A stretch of 64,000 nucleotides of DNA from Postechiella marina (GCF_039538365.1 NZ_BAABCA010000001.1:806001-870000), one strand, 5' to 3'; numbered from the stretch's first letter, positions 50,489-60,719 are shown. The notes: generated by a model not told the origin, from the letters alone. Translations and numbers: made by a program.

Positions 50489-52933
50489 ATGAAGGTTTTA
50501 AAATTTGGTGGAACTTCTGTAGGTTCTGCAAAAAACATTAACAAAGTAATAAGCATATTAGAAAACTATTCTAAAAGCGACTCTATTATATGTACCGTTT
50601 CGGCAGTAGGTGGTATAACAGATAAATTGTTACTTGCTGGAAAATATGCTCAAAATAAAGACAAACAATTTAAAGACGTTTTAGAAAGTATAGAAGAAAC
50701 TCATTTTAATATTGTAAACGAATTAATACCTAATAATAACGATGCTGTAATGGCGTTTGTTGGTTCTAGACTAGACGAATTAAAAAGTTTACTAGAAGGT
50801 ATTTTTTTAATAAATGAATTATCGCCTAAAACATCTGATAAGTTAGTGAGTTTTGGCGAACTATTATCGTCTTACATTATAGCAGAAACGATGAAAAGTC
50901 GTGATTTATCTGCAGATCGTAAGAATTCTCAAGACTTAATTGTAACAAACTCTAACTTTACAAAAGCAGAAGTTGACTTTGCTATTACAAACAAAAATAT
51001 TCAAGATTACTTTGCTGCGGTAGTACAACGTATAACTATTATTCCTGGGTTTGTATCTAAGTCTGCATTAGGAGAAATAACAACTTTAGGTCGTGGAGGC
51101 TCTGATTTTACAGCTGCAATTGTTGCTGCTGCATTAAAAGTAGACCAATTAGAAATTTGGACCGATGTTAGTGGTATGTATACTACAAATCCAAAGCAAG
51201 TAAAACAAGCGTATCCTATAAAAGAAATTTCGTATCAAGAAGCTATGGAGCTGTCTCATTTTGGAGCCAAAGTACTATATCCACCTACAGTACAACCAGT
51301 TTTAGATTTAAATATTCCTATTCATATTAAAAACACTATGGCTCCAGAAGAATCTGGTACTATAATTTCTAATAATGAAGAAAAAACAAATGCTCCTGTA
51401 AAAGGTATTAGTAATATTGATGATATTGCCTTAATAACATTACAAGGTAGTGGTATGGTTGGTATTCCTGGTTTTTCTAAACGTTTATTCGAGACACTTT
51501 CTCAAGAAAAGATAAATATTATTTTAATTACTCAAGCCTCATCAGAGCATTCTATTTGTATTGGTATAGACGAGAAAGATGTAGAAATGGCCAAAGCAAG
51601 TATAGATACTGTTTTCGAGAACGAAATAGCCTTGAATAAAATTGATCCGTTAATAACAGAATCGGGTTTATCTATTATAGCTCTTGTTGGCGACAACATG
51701 AAAAACCACCAAGGTATTAGCGGTAAAATGTTTAGTACTTTAGGTAGAAATAATATTAATATTAGAGCTATAGCTCAGGGAGCTTCAGAGAAAAACATAT
51801 CTGCTGTTATATCTAAAAAAGATGTAAAAAAGGCTTTAAATACACTACATGAGCAGTTTTTCGAAATAAAAACTAAACAACTAAACGTATTTATAACTGG
51901 CGTTGGTAATGTGGGTCAAAAACTGGTAGAGCAAATAAAGCAACAGAATAAATACTTAAAAGAAAATTTAAAAATTAATATTAGAGTTGCAGGTTTATCT
52001 AACTCTAGAAAAATGATTTTTAATGAAAGTGGATTAGATTTAAGCAATTGGCAAGAACAACTTGAAAAAGGACAAACTGCATCTTTACAAGGTTTTTTCG
52101 AAAATGCTAGAGACTTAAATTTGCGTAATAGTATTTTTGTTGATGTTACCGCTAATTACGATGTAGCAAATTTATATGCACAATATTTAAGAGAAAGTAT
52201 TGGTGTAGTTGCTTGTAATAAAATTGCTTGTTCTAGCGATTTCGAAAATTATAAATTATTAAAACGTTTGTCTTTAAAATATAATGCTCCTTATTTATTC
52301 GAAACTAATGTTGGTGCAGGTTTGCCTATAATAGATACACTTAATAACTTAATTGCATCTGGCGATAAAGTAAAATCTATTCATGCTGTTTTATCTGGAA
52401 GTCTAAACTTTGTATTTAATAATTTTGACGATACAACAAAGTTTTACGACATAGTTAAACAAGCTGGTGCAGAGGGCTATACAGAACCAGATCCAAGAAT
52501 AGATTTAAGTGGTGTAGATGTAGCTAGAAAAATATTAATTCTTGCTAGAGAAAGCGGAATGCAATTAAATTTAGAAGATATCGAGAATACGCCTTTCTTA
52601 TCACAAGCAGGAGTAGATAGTGATAGCGTCGATGATTTTTATCAAACATTAATTGCAGACGAAGCACACTATCAAGCTCTATTTGCTTCGGCAAAAGCAA
52701 ATAAAAGTCAGTTAAAATATGTAGCTACTTTAAATAATGGAAAAGCAAGTGTTGGTTTACAAGAAATTCCAGAAGGGCATCCGTTTTATAATTTAAAAGG
52801 AAGCGATAATATTGTTATGTTTTACACAGAGCGCTACCCAGAGCAACCCATGATTATAAAAGGAGCTGGTGCAGGAGCAGATGTTACAGCTTCTGGTTTA
52901 TTTGCAGATATTATTAGAATAGGAAATAATTAA
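50489..52933 (+). CDS. thrA: Bifunctional aspartokinase / homoserine dehydrogenase I
   Basis: 814 residues. The aspartokinase domain (about 1-290) has KFGGTSVGSAKNI, the VSAVGGITDKLL loop and LGRGGSDFTAAIVAAAL; two ACT domains (about 310-455) are the sites of Thr feedback; the homoserine dehydrogenase part (about 460-814) has FITGVGNVGQKLVEQI, VGAGLPIIDTLNNLI, VLSGSLNFVFNNF and GYTEPDPRIDLSGVDVARK. It phosphorylates aspartate and later reduces aspartate semialdehyde. First gene of thrA-thrB-thrC, under the Thr-rich leader peptide. Confidence 0.97.
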   Translation: MKVLKFGGTSVGSAKNINKVISILENYSKSDSIICTVSAVGGITDKLLLAGKYAQNKDKQFKDVLESIEETHFNIVNELIPNNNDAVMAFVGSRLDELKSLLEGIFLINELSPKTSDKLVSFGELLSSYIIAETMKSRDLSADRKNSQDLIVTNSNFTKAEVDFAITNKNIQDYFAAVVQRITIIPGFVSKSALGEITTLGRGGSDFTAAIVAAALKVDQLEIWTDVSGMYTTNPKQVKQAYPIKEISYQEAMELSHFGAKVLYPPTVQPVLDLNIPIHIKNTMAPEESGTIISNNEEKTNAPVKGISNIDDIALITLQGSGMVGIPGFSKRLFETLSQEKINIILITQASSEHSICIGIDEKDVEMAKASIDTVFENEIALNKIDPLITESGLSIIALVGDNMKNHQGISGKMFSTLGRNNINIRAIAQGASEKNISAVISKKDVKKALNTLHEQFFEIKTKQLNVFITGVGNVGQKLVEQIKQQNKYLKENLKINIRVAGLSNSRKMIFNESGLDLSNWQEQLEKGQTASLQGFFENARDLNLRNSIFVDVTANYDVANLYAQYLRESIGVVACNKIACSSDFENYKLLKRLSLKYNAPYLFETNVGAGLPIIDTLNNLIASGDKVKSIHAVLSGSLNFVFNNFDDTTKFYDIVKQAGAEGYTEPDPRIDLSGVDVARKILILARESGMQLNLEDIENTPFLSQAGVDSDSVDDFYQTLIADEAHYQALFASAKANKSQLKYVATLNNGKASVGLQEIPEGHPFYNLKGSDNIVMFYTERYPEQPMIIKGAGAGADVTASGLFADIIRIGNN

Positions 52934-52936
52934 ATT

Positions 52937-53857
52937 ATGAACGAAATAAAAATATTCTCGCCAGCAACTGTAGCCAATGTCGCCTGTGGTTTCGATGTGT
53001 TAGGCTTTTGCCTTGATAGCGTTGGAGATGATATGGTAATAAGAAAAACAGATAAAAAAGGCATTCATATTACAAAAATTGAAGGTTTCGATTTGCCTTT
53101 TGAAGCAGAGCTAAACGTTGCAGGTGTTTCTGCATTGGCTATGTATAATGCTATTGATGTCGATTTTGGTTTCGAAATAGAAATTTATAAAAACATAAAA
53201 CCAGGTAGTGGTATAGGTAGTAGTGCAGCAAGTGCAGTTGGTAGTGTTTTTGGAATGAACGAACTTATAGGGCGTCCATTTAATAAAACTCAACTTACAG
53301 AGTTTGCCATTAAAGGCGAAGCATTAGCTAGTAAGTGCGAACATGCAGACAACCTAGCTCCTGCCCTTTTTGGTGGTTTTACTTTGGTAAAAAGTATATC
53401 GCCATTAAAAATATTAGAAATTCCATCTCCAAACGATTTATACGCCACTATAATTCATCCGCAGATAGAAATAAAAACATCAGAATCTAGAGCTGTTTTA
53501 CCAAAAGAGGTTTTGTTAAGTAATGCCATAGCTCAATGGGCAAATCTTGGTAGTTTAGTGCATGCTTTACATACTAGCGATTACGATTTAATTAGCGACT
53601 CGCTTAACGATATTATTGTAGAACCATACCGAAGTACTTTAATACCGCATTTTAATAATGTTAAAAAAGCAGCTATAGAAAATGGAGCTTTAGGCGCAGG
53701 TATTTCTGGTTCTGGACCATCAATATTTTCGCTAAGTAAAAGTGAACAAACCGCTTTAAAAGTAAAAAATGCTATGAATGATATTTATTCTAAAACTGGA
53801 ATTAAATTCGAAATTCATGTATCTAAAATAAATACAGAAGGCGTTAAAATAATATAG
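52937..53857 (+). CDS. thrB: Homoserine kinase
   Basis: GHMP kinase that phosphorylates homoserine with ATP. 306 residues, usual length. Motifs: SPATVANVACGFDVLGF, ATP-binding KPGSGIGSSAASAVGSVFG, NLAPALFGGFTLV and GALGAGISGSGPSIFSL. It starts three bases after the thrA stop, so the two are coupled. Confidence 0.97.
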   Translation: MNEIKIFSPATVANVACGFDVLGFCLDSVGDDMVIRKTDKKGIHITKIEGFDLPFEAELNVAGVSALAMYNAIDVDFGFEIEIYKNIKPGSGIGSSAASAVGSVFGMNELIGRPFNKTQLTEFAIKGEALASKCEHADNLAPALFGGFTLVKSISPLKILEIPSPNDLYATIIHPQIEIKTSESRAVLPKEVLLSNAIAQWANLGSLVHALHTSDYDLISDSLNDIIVEPYRSTLIPHFNNVKKAAIENGALGAGISGSGPSIFSLSKSEQTALKVKNAMNDIYSKTGIKFEIHVSKINTEGVKII

Positions 53858-54008
53858 GGTAGCGACCAAGAAAATAGAAGATTAAGAATTATATGTAAAA
53901 ACCAAACAGTAATACATATAATAAGCATCAAATAACTTTACGTTTCTAGAATTAAAACGTAAATAAACCTCCGGAAACTGTTACTGGTCTTCGGAAAAAA
54001 TTAAAGCA
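53858..54008. other. thrB-thrC intergenic region with two hairpins
   Basis: 151 bases. TTACGTTT and AAACGTAA around CTAGAATTA form a perfect eight-pair hairpin near 53938-53962. A second, weaker stem (CTCCGGAA with CTTCGGA) follows at about 53970-53997, ending next to the thrC ATG. No T-run follows the first, so termination is unlikely; RNA processing or a control of thrC translation is possible. Confidence 0.45.
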
Positions 54009-55301
54009 ATGAATTATTACAGTTTAAACAAACAAGCACCAAACACAACGTTTAAAAACGCTGTTATAAAAGGATTAGCACCAGATAAAGGTTTATATTT
54101 TCCTGAAAGTATTACACCGTTACCAAAAAGTTTTTTCGATAATATTGATAATTTATCAAATATAGAAATTGCTTTTGAAGCAATAAAACAATTTGTATCT
54201 CCAGAAATTCCTGAAACTGTTTTAAAAACAATTGTAGAAGAAACTTTATCGTTTGATTTTCCCGTGGTACAATTAAACGAAAACATTTCTACATTAGAGC
54301 TCTTCCATGGGCCAACCATGGCATTTAAAGATGTTGGAGCTCGTTTTATGGCACGCTGTTTAGGCTATTTTAATAAAGACAACACAAACGAGGTTACTGT
54401 GCTTGTAGCAACATCTGGTGATACTGGTGGTGCAGTTGCTAATGGTTTTTTGGGTGTAAAAGGTGTTAATGTGGTTATACTCTACCCTAGTGGAAAAGTA
54501 AGCGATATTCAAGAAATGCAATTAACCACTTTAGGGCAAAATATAAAAGCTTTAGAGGTTAATGGTACCTTTGACGATTGCCAAGCTATGGTAAAAACTG
54601 CTTTTTTAGATGAAGAATTAACAAGCCAAATGCAGTTAACTTCTGCAAACTCTATAAATGTAGCACGTTGGTTACCGCAATTATTTTACTTTATGTTTGC
54701 TTACAAACAGTTACATAACAAACACAATAACATTGTTTTTTCTATTCCAAGTGGTAATTTTGGAAATATTTGTGCAGGTATGATGGCACAACAATTAGGT
54801 TTACCCATCAATCATTTTGTAGCATCAAATAATGCTAATAACGTTGTAACTCGTTACTTAGCATCGAAACTATACGAGCCAAAACCATCGGTACAAACCA
54901 TTAGTAATGCTATGGATGTTGGTGCTCCAAGCAACTTTATTCGTATACAAGAAATTTATAAAAACAATTTCGAAACTTTAAAAGAAAATATATCATCTTA
55001 TAGTTTTACTGACGATGAAACTCGTGAAGCCATGTTAGAAATTTATAGCCAAAGTAACTATGTTGCAGATCCGCATGGAGCTGTTGGTTATTTAGGTTCT
55101 AAATCTTATTTAAAGGAAAACCCAAGTACACATTGTGTATTTTTAGAAACCGCACACCCAACAAAATTTTTAGATGTGGTTGAAGAGGTTATAAAAGAAA
55201 AGCAATCGTTACCAGAGCAAATTCAATCTGTAATGGGAAAAGAAAAAGAATCTGTAAAAATTTCAACTTATAACGATTTAAAATCGTTTTTATTAAAATA
55301 A
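54009..55301 (+). CDS. thrC: Threonine synthase
   Basis: PLP-dependent enzyme that makes threonine from phosphohomoserine. 430 residues. N-terminal NYYSLNKQAPNTTFKNAVIKG, PLP lysine in HGPTMAFKDVGARFMAR, VATSGDTGGAVANGF, SANSINVARWLPQ, IPSGNFGNICAGMMA and the closing VFLETAHPTKF. Third gene of the operon, though 151 bases after thrB. Confidence 0.97.
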   Translation: MNYYSLNKQAPNTTFKNAVIKGLAPDKGLYFPESITPLPKSFFDNIDNLSNIEIAFEAIKQFVSPEIPETVLKTIVEETLSFDFPVVQLNENISTLELFHGPTMAFKDVGARFMARCLGYFNKDNTNEVTVLVATSGDTGGAVANGFLGVKGVNVVILYPSGKVSDIQEMQLTTLGQNIKALEVNGTFDDCQAMVKTAFLDEELTSQMQLTSANSINVARWLPQLFYFMFAYKQLHNKHNNIVFSIPSGNFGNICAGMMAQQLGLPINHFVASNNANNVVTRYLASKLYEPKPSVQTISNAMDVGAPSNFIRIQEIYKNNFETLKENISSYSFTDDETREAMLEIYSQSNYVADPHGAVGYLGSKSYLKENPSTHCVFLETAHPTKFLDVVEEVIKEKQSLPEQIQSVMGKEKESVKISTYNDLKSFLLK

Positions 55302-55385
55302 TATAAAGGTTAAAAAACAGTAACACTAAGTTAATAACAAAAAAGCGCAAAGAAATCATCTTTACAAAAAATATAAATTTTATAA

Positions 55386-56507
55386 ATGATGAAAAAAATT
55401 GCGCTTATTACGTTAAGCATATTAGTATTATTAGTTTTTAATTGTTGCGACTCTAATGACGATAATCAACCCCATGAAAATAAAGTAATAAACAAGCTTA
55501 AGTTTATTGATGAGTATATTATACCAGACAATACCATGTACCAAAACACAGTATTTGGAGGTATTTCTGGTATAGATTATGTTAACAATACTTGGTATCT
55601 TATTTGCGATGACGCTGGAGCACCTACTAGATTTTATACAGCCAATATAGATTACGATTTAAACGGTTTTTCTAACGTAGCTATTAGTTCTGTAAAAGAA
55701 TTAAAAGACAAAACAGGTAATGCTTTTACAGAAGGCAATGTAGATCCAGAAGCTATTCGAGTAACTTCTAGCGGAAATATTATCTGGTCTAGTGAAGGGA
55801 ATATTAATGGTAAAGTAAATCCTTTTGTTCGTTTTGCTAATTTAGAAGGCGAATTTATTTCTGAAATAACAATAGATTCTAAATTTGAAGTTAGCAATAA
55901 TAGTGATAAAGGACCGAGACACAACGGTGTTTTTGAAGGTATATCAACATCTATTAATGGATATTGGATAGCTATGGAGCTACCTTTAAAACAAGATGGA
56001 GAGGCCCCTATTATTGAAGATACAGAATCGCCTGTACGAATTGCACATATTAATAATGATGGAACATTTGGAAAAGAATTTGCATATGAACTAGATGCTG
56101 TTGCTAGGCAGTCTTCTGAAGATGCTTTTACTGTTAATGGTATCGTAGAATTACTTGAATATAATACCAATCAATTTTTAGTTTTAGAACGCTCTTTTTC
56201 TACAGGCTATTCTGATGGAGGAAATAATGTAAAAATATATAAAGTTGACGCTACGAATGCTACAGATATTAGCGATATAGAATCGTTAGTAAACACAGAA
56301 TACACTAAAGTAACAAAAGAGCTTTTATTCGATTTAGAAACTATAAGACCACAACTTACAGGTGGCATTGTAGATAACATTGAAGGCATAACTTTTGGTC
56401 CTAAATTAGATAATGGAAATCGTTCTATTATTCTAGTAGCAGATAATAATTTTAGTGCTTTTGGCGCTCAATTAAATCAGTTTATTTTATTAGAAGTTGT
56501 AAATTAA
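55386..56507 (+). CDS. Lipoprotein of the phytase-like esterase family
   Basis: 373 residues. Signal peptide with lipobox (ILVLLVFNCCDSND), then one beta-propeller-type domain of the esterase-like-activity-of-phytase family: FGGISGIDYVNNTWYLICDDAGA, FTEGNVDPEAIRV, NIIWSSEGN, GPRHNGVFEGISTSINGYWIAMELPL, GGIVDNIEGITFGPKL and SIILVADNNFSAFGAQLNQFILLEV. Activity and substrate are unknown. Start could be 55386 or 55389. A terminator follows. Confidence 0.88.
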   Translation: MMKKIALITLSILVLLVFNCCDSNDDNQPHENKVINKLKFIDEYIIPDNTMYQNTVFGGISGIDYVNNTWYLICDDAGAPTRFYTANIDYDLNGFSNVAISSVKELKDKTGNAFTEGNVDPEAIRVTSSGNIIWSSEGNINGKVNPFVRFANLEGEFISEITIDSKFEVSNNSDKGPRHNGVFEGISTSINGYWIAMELPLKQDGEAPIIEDTESPVRIAHINNDGTFGKEFAYELDAVARQSSEDAFTVNGIVELLEYNTNQFLVLERSFSTGYSDGGNNVKIYKVDATNATDISDIESLVNTEYTKVTKELLFDLETIRPQLTGGIVDNIEGITFGPKLDNGNRSIILVADNNFSAFGAQLNQFILLEVVN

Positions 56508-56526
56508 AACCAAATACTTTTTATAA

Positions 56527-56554
56527 AAAATGCCATGAGAAATCATGGCATTTT
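56527..56554 (+). terminator. Terminator after the phytase-like gene
   Basis: AAAATGCCATGA (56527-56538), loop GAAA, TCATGGCATTTT (56543-56554), 20 bases after the stop. Strong stem with a T-run. Confidence 0.88.
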
Positions 56555-56628
56555 AGTTTTCTTGGATAAACAAAAACGTATTATTAAAATGTCTATTTTG
56601 CAACTACAAACATAAAGTAATATAGGTT

Positions 56629-57477
56629 ATGAATAATGTTACTCTAGGAGCGCCACTCTTTGAAGACTACAAATCTCCAGAACAATGGGTTTCTATATTA
56701 AAAAGATTAAAGTACAAAGCTGCTTATTGCCCTCTAGAAATTGGAGCTAAAGCTAAAGATATAGAATCTTACAAGATAGCAGCTCAAGATAATAATATAA
56801 TAATTGCAGAAGTTGGTGCATGGAGTAACCCAATTAGCATTAACGATAAAGAAAGAGCTGATGCTATAGATAAAAATATTAAGTCTTTAGAATTAGCAGA
56901 ACGAATAGAAGCAAATTGTTGTGTAAACATTAGTGGAACGAAACATCCCGAAAAATGGGCAGCACCACATAAAGATAATTTAACATCAGAAACTTTTGAT
57001 TTAATAGTAGAAACCACCCAAAAAATAATAGATGCTGTTAATCCAAAATACACTTATTATACCTTAGAAGCTATGCCATGGGCTTACCCAAACTCTATTA
57101 ATAGTTATTTAAAGCTTATAAAAGCTATTGATAGAAAACACTTTGCAGTACATCTAGATCCGGTAAATTTAATTTCTAGTCCAGAGATATACTTTTCAAA
57201 CGGTACTTTTATAAAAAAATGTTTTAAAAAACTAGGACCATATATTAAAAGCTGCCATGCTAAAGATATTTTGTTAAAAGACAATTGCGATTTACCTCAG
57301 TTTATTGAATGTCAACCTGGGTTAGGCAAATTAAATTACAGTAGCTTTTTAAAAGAGCTATCTAAACTTAACAATATTCCTTTACTCTTCGAACACTTAA
57401 AAACAGCAGAACAGTATAAAAATGCTACAAATTACGTTCGTTCTATTGGCAAAATAAATAATATTGTTTTCTCGTAG
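56629..57477 (+). CDS. Sugar phosphate isomerase/epimerase-type TIM barrel
   Basis: 282 residues of the xylose-isomerase-like AP endonuclease 2 superfamily: IAEVGAWSNPI, CCVNISGTKHPEKW, YTLEAMPWAYPNSINSYLKLI, FAVHLDPVNLISS, IKSCHAKDIL and LPQFIECQPGLGKLNYSSFLKEL, LFEHLKTAEQYKNA; the Glu, Asp, His and Glu metal ligands of the fold are in place. Typically a sugar isomerase or epimerase; substrate unknown. Ends 20 bases from the convergent histidine kinase. Confidence 0.87.
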   Translation: MNNVTLGAPLFEDYKSPEQWVSILKRLKYKAAYCPLEIGAKAKDIESYKIAAQDNNIIIAEVGAWSNPISINDKERADAIDKNIKSLELAERIEANCCVNISGTKHPEKWAAPHKDNLTSETFDLIVETTQKIIDAVNPKYTYYTLEAMPWAYPNSINSYLKLIKAIDRKHFAVHLDPVNLISSPEIYFSNGTFIKKCFKKLGPYIKSCHAKDILLKDNCDLPQFIECQPGLGKLNYSSFLKELSKLNNIPLLFEHLKTAEQYKNATNYVRSIGKINNIVFS

Positions 57478-57497
57478 CAAATACATTTAGTAATGTT

Positions 57498-59234
57498 TTA
57501 TGCTTCAGTTTGTAGTGTATATTGCTGTAAAACTGTAAAAAGCTGGTGTTTATTAAAAGGTTTTGATAAAATATCATCAAAGCCTAAACTATCTAGTTTA
57601 TTAAGTATTTCTGTACTTGGAATATTGGCTGTAAAAGCAATAACAATAACATCTGGTCTAATCTTTTTTATGTGCTCAATAGCCTTAAAACCATTCATAA
57701 CAGGCATTTCTAAATCTAGAAGCACCAAGTCAATATCTTTATGTTCTTTAATTCTTTCTATAGCTTCAGCCCCATTTGTACCATGGTAAACTTTAGTAAC
57801 ATGTTTTTCTAATAATTTTTTTGCGTACATCATGCTTACCATATTATCTTCAACCACTAATATGGTAGAATTTAAAGAAAAATCACCTGTAAAAGCATCG
57901 GTATTAATCTGTGCATTAGGTAAAGCTTCTTCGCGTTGCAACTTTAGTGTAAATTGAAAACAAGTGCCTTCTCCTAGCCTACTTTCTACGCTAATTTCAG
58001 AGTTCATAGCATCTATAATAGATTGAGATATGGCTAAACCTAAACCTGTACCTCCATAAACGGGATTTTTCTCGTTTTTAATTTGATGAAAGCTTTCAAA
58101 TATTTTATTTAAATTATGAGGAGCAATACCAATACCTGTGTCTTTTACTTTAAATTGTATAACTACATTGGTTTTATTTAAATCTATAACTTTAACAAAG
58201 AATGTAATTTTTCCTTGTTCGGTAAATTTTATAGCATTCGATATTAAATTATAAATCACTTGGGCAATACGCTTTTCGTCAACATTTACAACTACATCTT
58301 TTAATTTGGCATCTATATAAGAAATGAGCTCTAGGTTTTTTTCTTCGGCTTTATTAATAAAAGGAATTGTAATTTTGTTTAAAAATTTATAAAGCGCTTT
58401 AGGCTCTTTAATCAATTCAAAATGTCCTGACTCTATTTTATGAATATCGAGCATATCGTTTACCAACAAGAGCATATTCTCGTTGCAATAATCTAAAATC
58501 TCAAAATATTTTTTATTAGGCACTTCTTTTAAGTCGCCACCTAGTATTAATTGTGTTACCCCATTAATGCTGTTAATTTGTGTACGTAATTCGTGCCCTA
58601 AATTAGACAGAACTCTGGTCCTTCTTTCTTTTTCGTTTTCTGCTAACTGCTTATCTATACTTATTTTCTTGATAAAAAACTTGCTATGGCTAAGTGCTTG
58701 TAACGAAAACACCATAATAAGTAAAAAGTTTATTGACGAGTTTAAAATAAATCTATAATGAATATCTTCTTTACTAAGCTCTGCATAAAACTCAGAATAC
58801 ATTGGAGAAATTATAAAAGAGAGAACCAAACATAAAATAGTTGAAGTATAAAGAATTGTAATATGCTTTTTAAAATGCATTCCTCTAGGAATAACATAAG
58901 GCAAAGAAAAAATTAAGCCCAATTGAAACCAATAATAACCAGACATTAAGCCTTCTAAATAAGACATCGCAAGCGTTGCGATACCTAAAGAAACGTAAAC
59001 AATATACGACCCTAATACATAATTTCGTTTTACAACAAATACGTACAAACTAAGTAGTAAACCTATTAAAGGCAGTGCTGTAAATATTGTAGACAGCATA
59101 TAGCCACTGTACATACTAATAAATACATAATAAGAAGTAGCTAAAATGGCACTAAAATAGATGCGAATACCTAACTTAAAAAAGGTTTTTCGCCTTAATT
59201 CCTTAAATTTGAGAGTTTGTATTTTAGGGTTCAT
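57498..59234 (-). CDS. Hybrid sensor histidine kinase / response regulator
   Basis: 578 residues from MNPKIQTLKFKELRRKTFFK; the first in-frame Met (59282) adds 16 residues. The N-terminal part (about 20-185) has about six membrane helices and no large extracellular loop, so it likely senses within the membrane. Then HisKA with LSNLGHELRTQINSING (phospho-His), HATPase with NLISNAIKFTEQGKITF, DTGIGI and GGTGLGLAIS, and a receiver domain at the C-terminus (about 455-575) with LVLLDLEMPVMNG and DILSKPF. No output domain and no adjacent regulator: the receiver probably passes phosphate to a partner elsewhere. Confidence 0.92.
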   Translation of the reverse strand: MNPKIQTLKFKELRRKTFFKLGIRIYFSAILATSYYVFISMYSGYMLSTIFTALPLIGLLLSLYVFVVKRNYVLGSYIVYVSLGIATLAMSYLEGLMSGYYWFQLGLIFSLPYVIPRGMHFKKHITILYTSTILCLVLSFIISPMYSEFYAELSKEDIHYRFILNSSINFLLIMVFSLQALSHSKFFIKKISIDKQLAENEKERRTRVLSNLGHELRTQINSINGVTQLILGGDLKEVPNKKYFEILDYCNENMLLLVNDMLDIHKIESGHFELIKEPKALYKFLNKITIPFINKAEEKNLELISYIDAKLKDVVVNVDEKRIAQVIYNLISNAIKFTEQGKITFFVKVIDLNKTNVVIQFKVKDTGIGIAPHNLNKIFESFHQIKNEKNPVYGGTGLGLAISQSIIDAMNSEISVESRLGEGTCFQFTLKLQREEALPNAQINTDAFTGDFSLNSTILVVEDNMVSMMYAKKLLEKHVTKVYHGTNGAEAIERIKEHKDIDLVLLDLEMPVMNGFKAIEHIKKIRPDVIVIAFTANIPSTEILNKLDSLGFDDILSKPFNKHQLFTVLQQYTLQTEA

Positions 59235-59464
59235 CAGCAATTTAATATAGACAAATGAAGCATTTATAACGATAAAAAGCAAGAAATGTATGGTTTTCCT
59301 GTATGAAATACTTTAGTTTTATTCGTTCATCGAAGGTATTACACTTAAATAAATACAATAATGTATTATTTTAAGAGCAACCTTGCTTTTTTTGTAATAC
59401 AAGAATTAACATTTCTTAAACACCTTTTTTAAATACTACGAAAACGTTATATATAAATTTTCAA

Positions 59465-59472
59465 TACATTTG
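59465..59472 (+). promoter_or_regulatory. Candidate promoter before the micro-ORFs and gcvT (-7 element)
   Basis: TACATTTG, exact TAnnTTTG, 13 bases before the ATG at 59485 and about 165 bases before gcvT. No -33 element clear. The rest of 59283-59464 holds no gene and no riboswitch-like motif that I can see. Confidence 0.45.
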
Positions 59473-59484
59473 CTCTCATTATTT

Positions 59485-59553
59485 ATGGAAGACTTTTTGA
59501 TTGGAATAATTAAGTTTTTTGGGCAATGCTGGAAAATGTTATTAACGCCATAA
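59485..59553 (+). CDS. Micro-ORF before gcvT (22 codons)
   Basis: Reads MEDFLIGIIKFFGQCWKMLL then TP and stop. Amphipathic and hydrophobic. It starts 13 bases after an exact -7 element and overlaps the next micro-ORF by 28 bases in another frame. It could be a leader peptide, or the front half of a single membrane protein broken by a frameshift. Confidence 0.4.
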   Translation: MEDFLIGIIKFFGQCWKMLLTP

Positions 59554-59636
59554 AAGGCAAGAAAGCACTATTTGTAGCTTATGTTATTCTAATTATATGC
59601 GTCGTTATTGTTTATATATTAACTAAATATTTTTAA
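59526..59636 (+). CDS. Single-helix membrane micro-protein directly before gcvT
   Basis: 36 residues, starting MLENVINAIKGKKALF, followed by a hydrophobic helix (about 14-32, LFVAYVILIICVVIVYIL) and ending TKYF. Its stop touches the gcvT ATG (TAAATG), so translation is probably coupled. Small one-helix proteins of this kind often modulate a membrane protein, but no function can be given. Confidence 0.52.
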   Translation: MLENVINAIKGKKALFVAYVILIICVVIVYILTKYF

Positions 59637-60716
59637 ATGAAAAATACAGCCTTAACAGAAACTCACCAAGCACTTGGAGCAAAAATGGTACCTTTTGCAG
59701 GGTATAATATGCCTGTACAATATGAAGGTGTAAATGTAGAACACGAAACCGTTAGAAACGCTGTTGGTGTTTTCGATGTATCACACATGGGCGAGTTTTT
59801 AATTGAAGGCGAACATGCTTTAAGTTTAATACAAAAAGTATCTAGTAATGATGCCTCTAAGTTAACCATTGGTAAGGCGCAGTATAGTTGCTTACCTAAT
59901 AATGATGGTGGTATTGTAGATGATTTAATTATCTATAAAATAAAAGAAAACACTTACTTATTGGTTGTAAATGCTAGTAACATAGACAAAGATTGGAATT
60001 GGATACAATCTAAAAATGATGTAGGTGCAAAAATGAAAAACTTAAGCGAAGACTACTCATTATTAGCCATTCAAGGCCCTAAAGCTATAGCAGCCATGCA
60101 AAGTATTACAAGCCATGATTTATCTGCTATTAAATTCTACAATTTTGTAGTTGGCGATTTTGCAGGTATAGAAAATGTTATTATTTCGGCAACAGGTTAT
60201 ACCGGAAGTGGCGGATTCGAAATTTATTGTAAAAACAGTGAAGTAAAACAAATTTGGGATAATGTTTTTAAAGCAGGAGCCAATTTTGGAATAAAACCTA
60301 TTGGATTAGCAGCTAGAGATACATTACGTTTAGAAATGGGATATTGTCTTTACGGTAATGATATAGACGATAGCACATCGCCTATTGAAGCTGGTTTAGG
60401 CTGGATTACAAAATTTACCAAAGATTTTACAAACTCAGAAGCTTTAAAAGCAGAAAAAGAGCGTGGTGTTAGTAGAAAACTTATAGCTTTTCAAATGGAA
60501 GAACGAGCTATTCCTCGCCATGGCTACGATATTGTAGATGATAACGGAAATAAAATAGGACAGGTTACCTCTGGAACCATGTCGCCTAGCTTGTCTAAAG
60601 GCATTGGTTTAGGTTATGTGCCAACAGTTTTTGCAGATGTAAATAGTAAAATTAACATACAGGTGCGTAAAAAAACAATTCCTGCCACAGTAGTAAAACT
60701 TCCTTTTTACAAATAA
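59637..60716 (+). CDS. gcvT: Glycine cleavage system T protein (aminomethyltransferase)
   Basis: Transfers the methylene group from the lipoylated H protein to tetrahydrofolate with release of ammonia. 359 residues. [70 protein letters not shown] and the C-terminal [21 protein letters not shown] are the family signatures. gcvH and gcvP are not in the window. Confidence 0.96.
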   Translation: MKNTALTETHQALGAKMVPFAGYNMPVQYEGVNVEHETVRNAVGVFDVSHMGEFLIEGEHALSLIQKVSSNDASKLTIGKAQYSCLPNNDGGIVDDLIIYKIKENTYLLVVNASNIDKDWNWIQSKNDVGAKMKNLSEDYSLLAIQGPKAIAAMQSITSHDLSAIKFYNFVVGDFAGIENVIISATGYTGSGGFEIYCKNSEVKQIWDNVFKAGANFGIKPIGLAARDTLRLEMGYCLYGNDIDDSTSPIEAGLGWITKFTKDFTNSEALKAEKERGVSRKLIAFQMEERAIPRHGYDIVDDNGNKIGQVTSGTMSPSLSKGIGLGYVPTVFADVNSKINIQVRKKTIPATVVKLPFYK

Positions 60717-60719
60717 TAT

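Noticed and set aside
59283..59464. Possible glycine riboswitch before gcvT
   Set aside because: No paired G-rich core or tandem stem typical of the glycine aptamer could be found.
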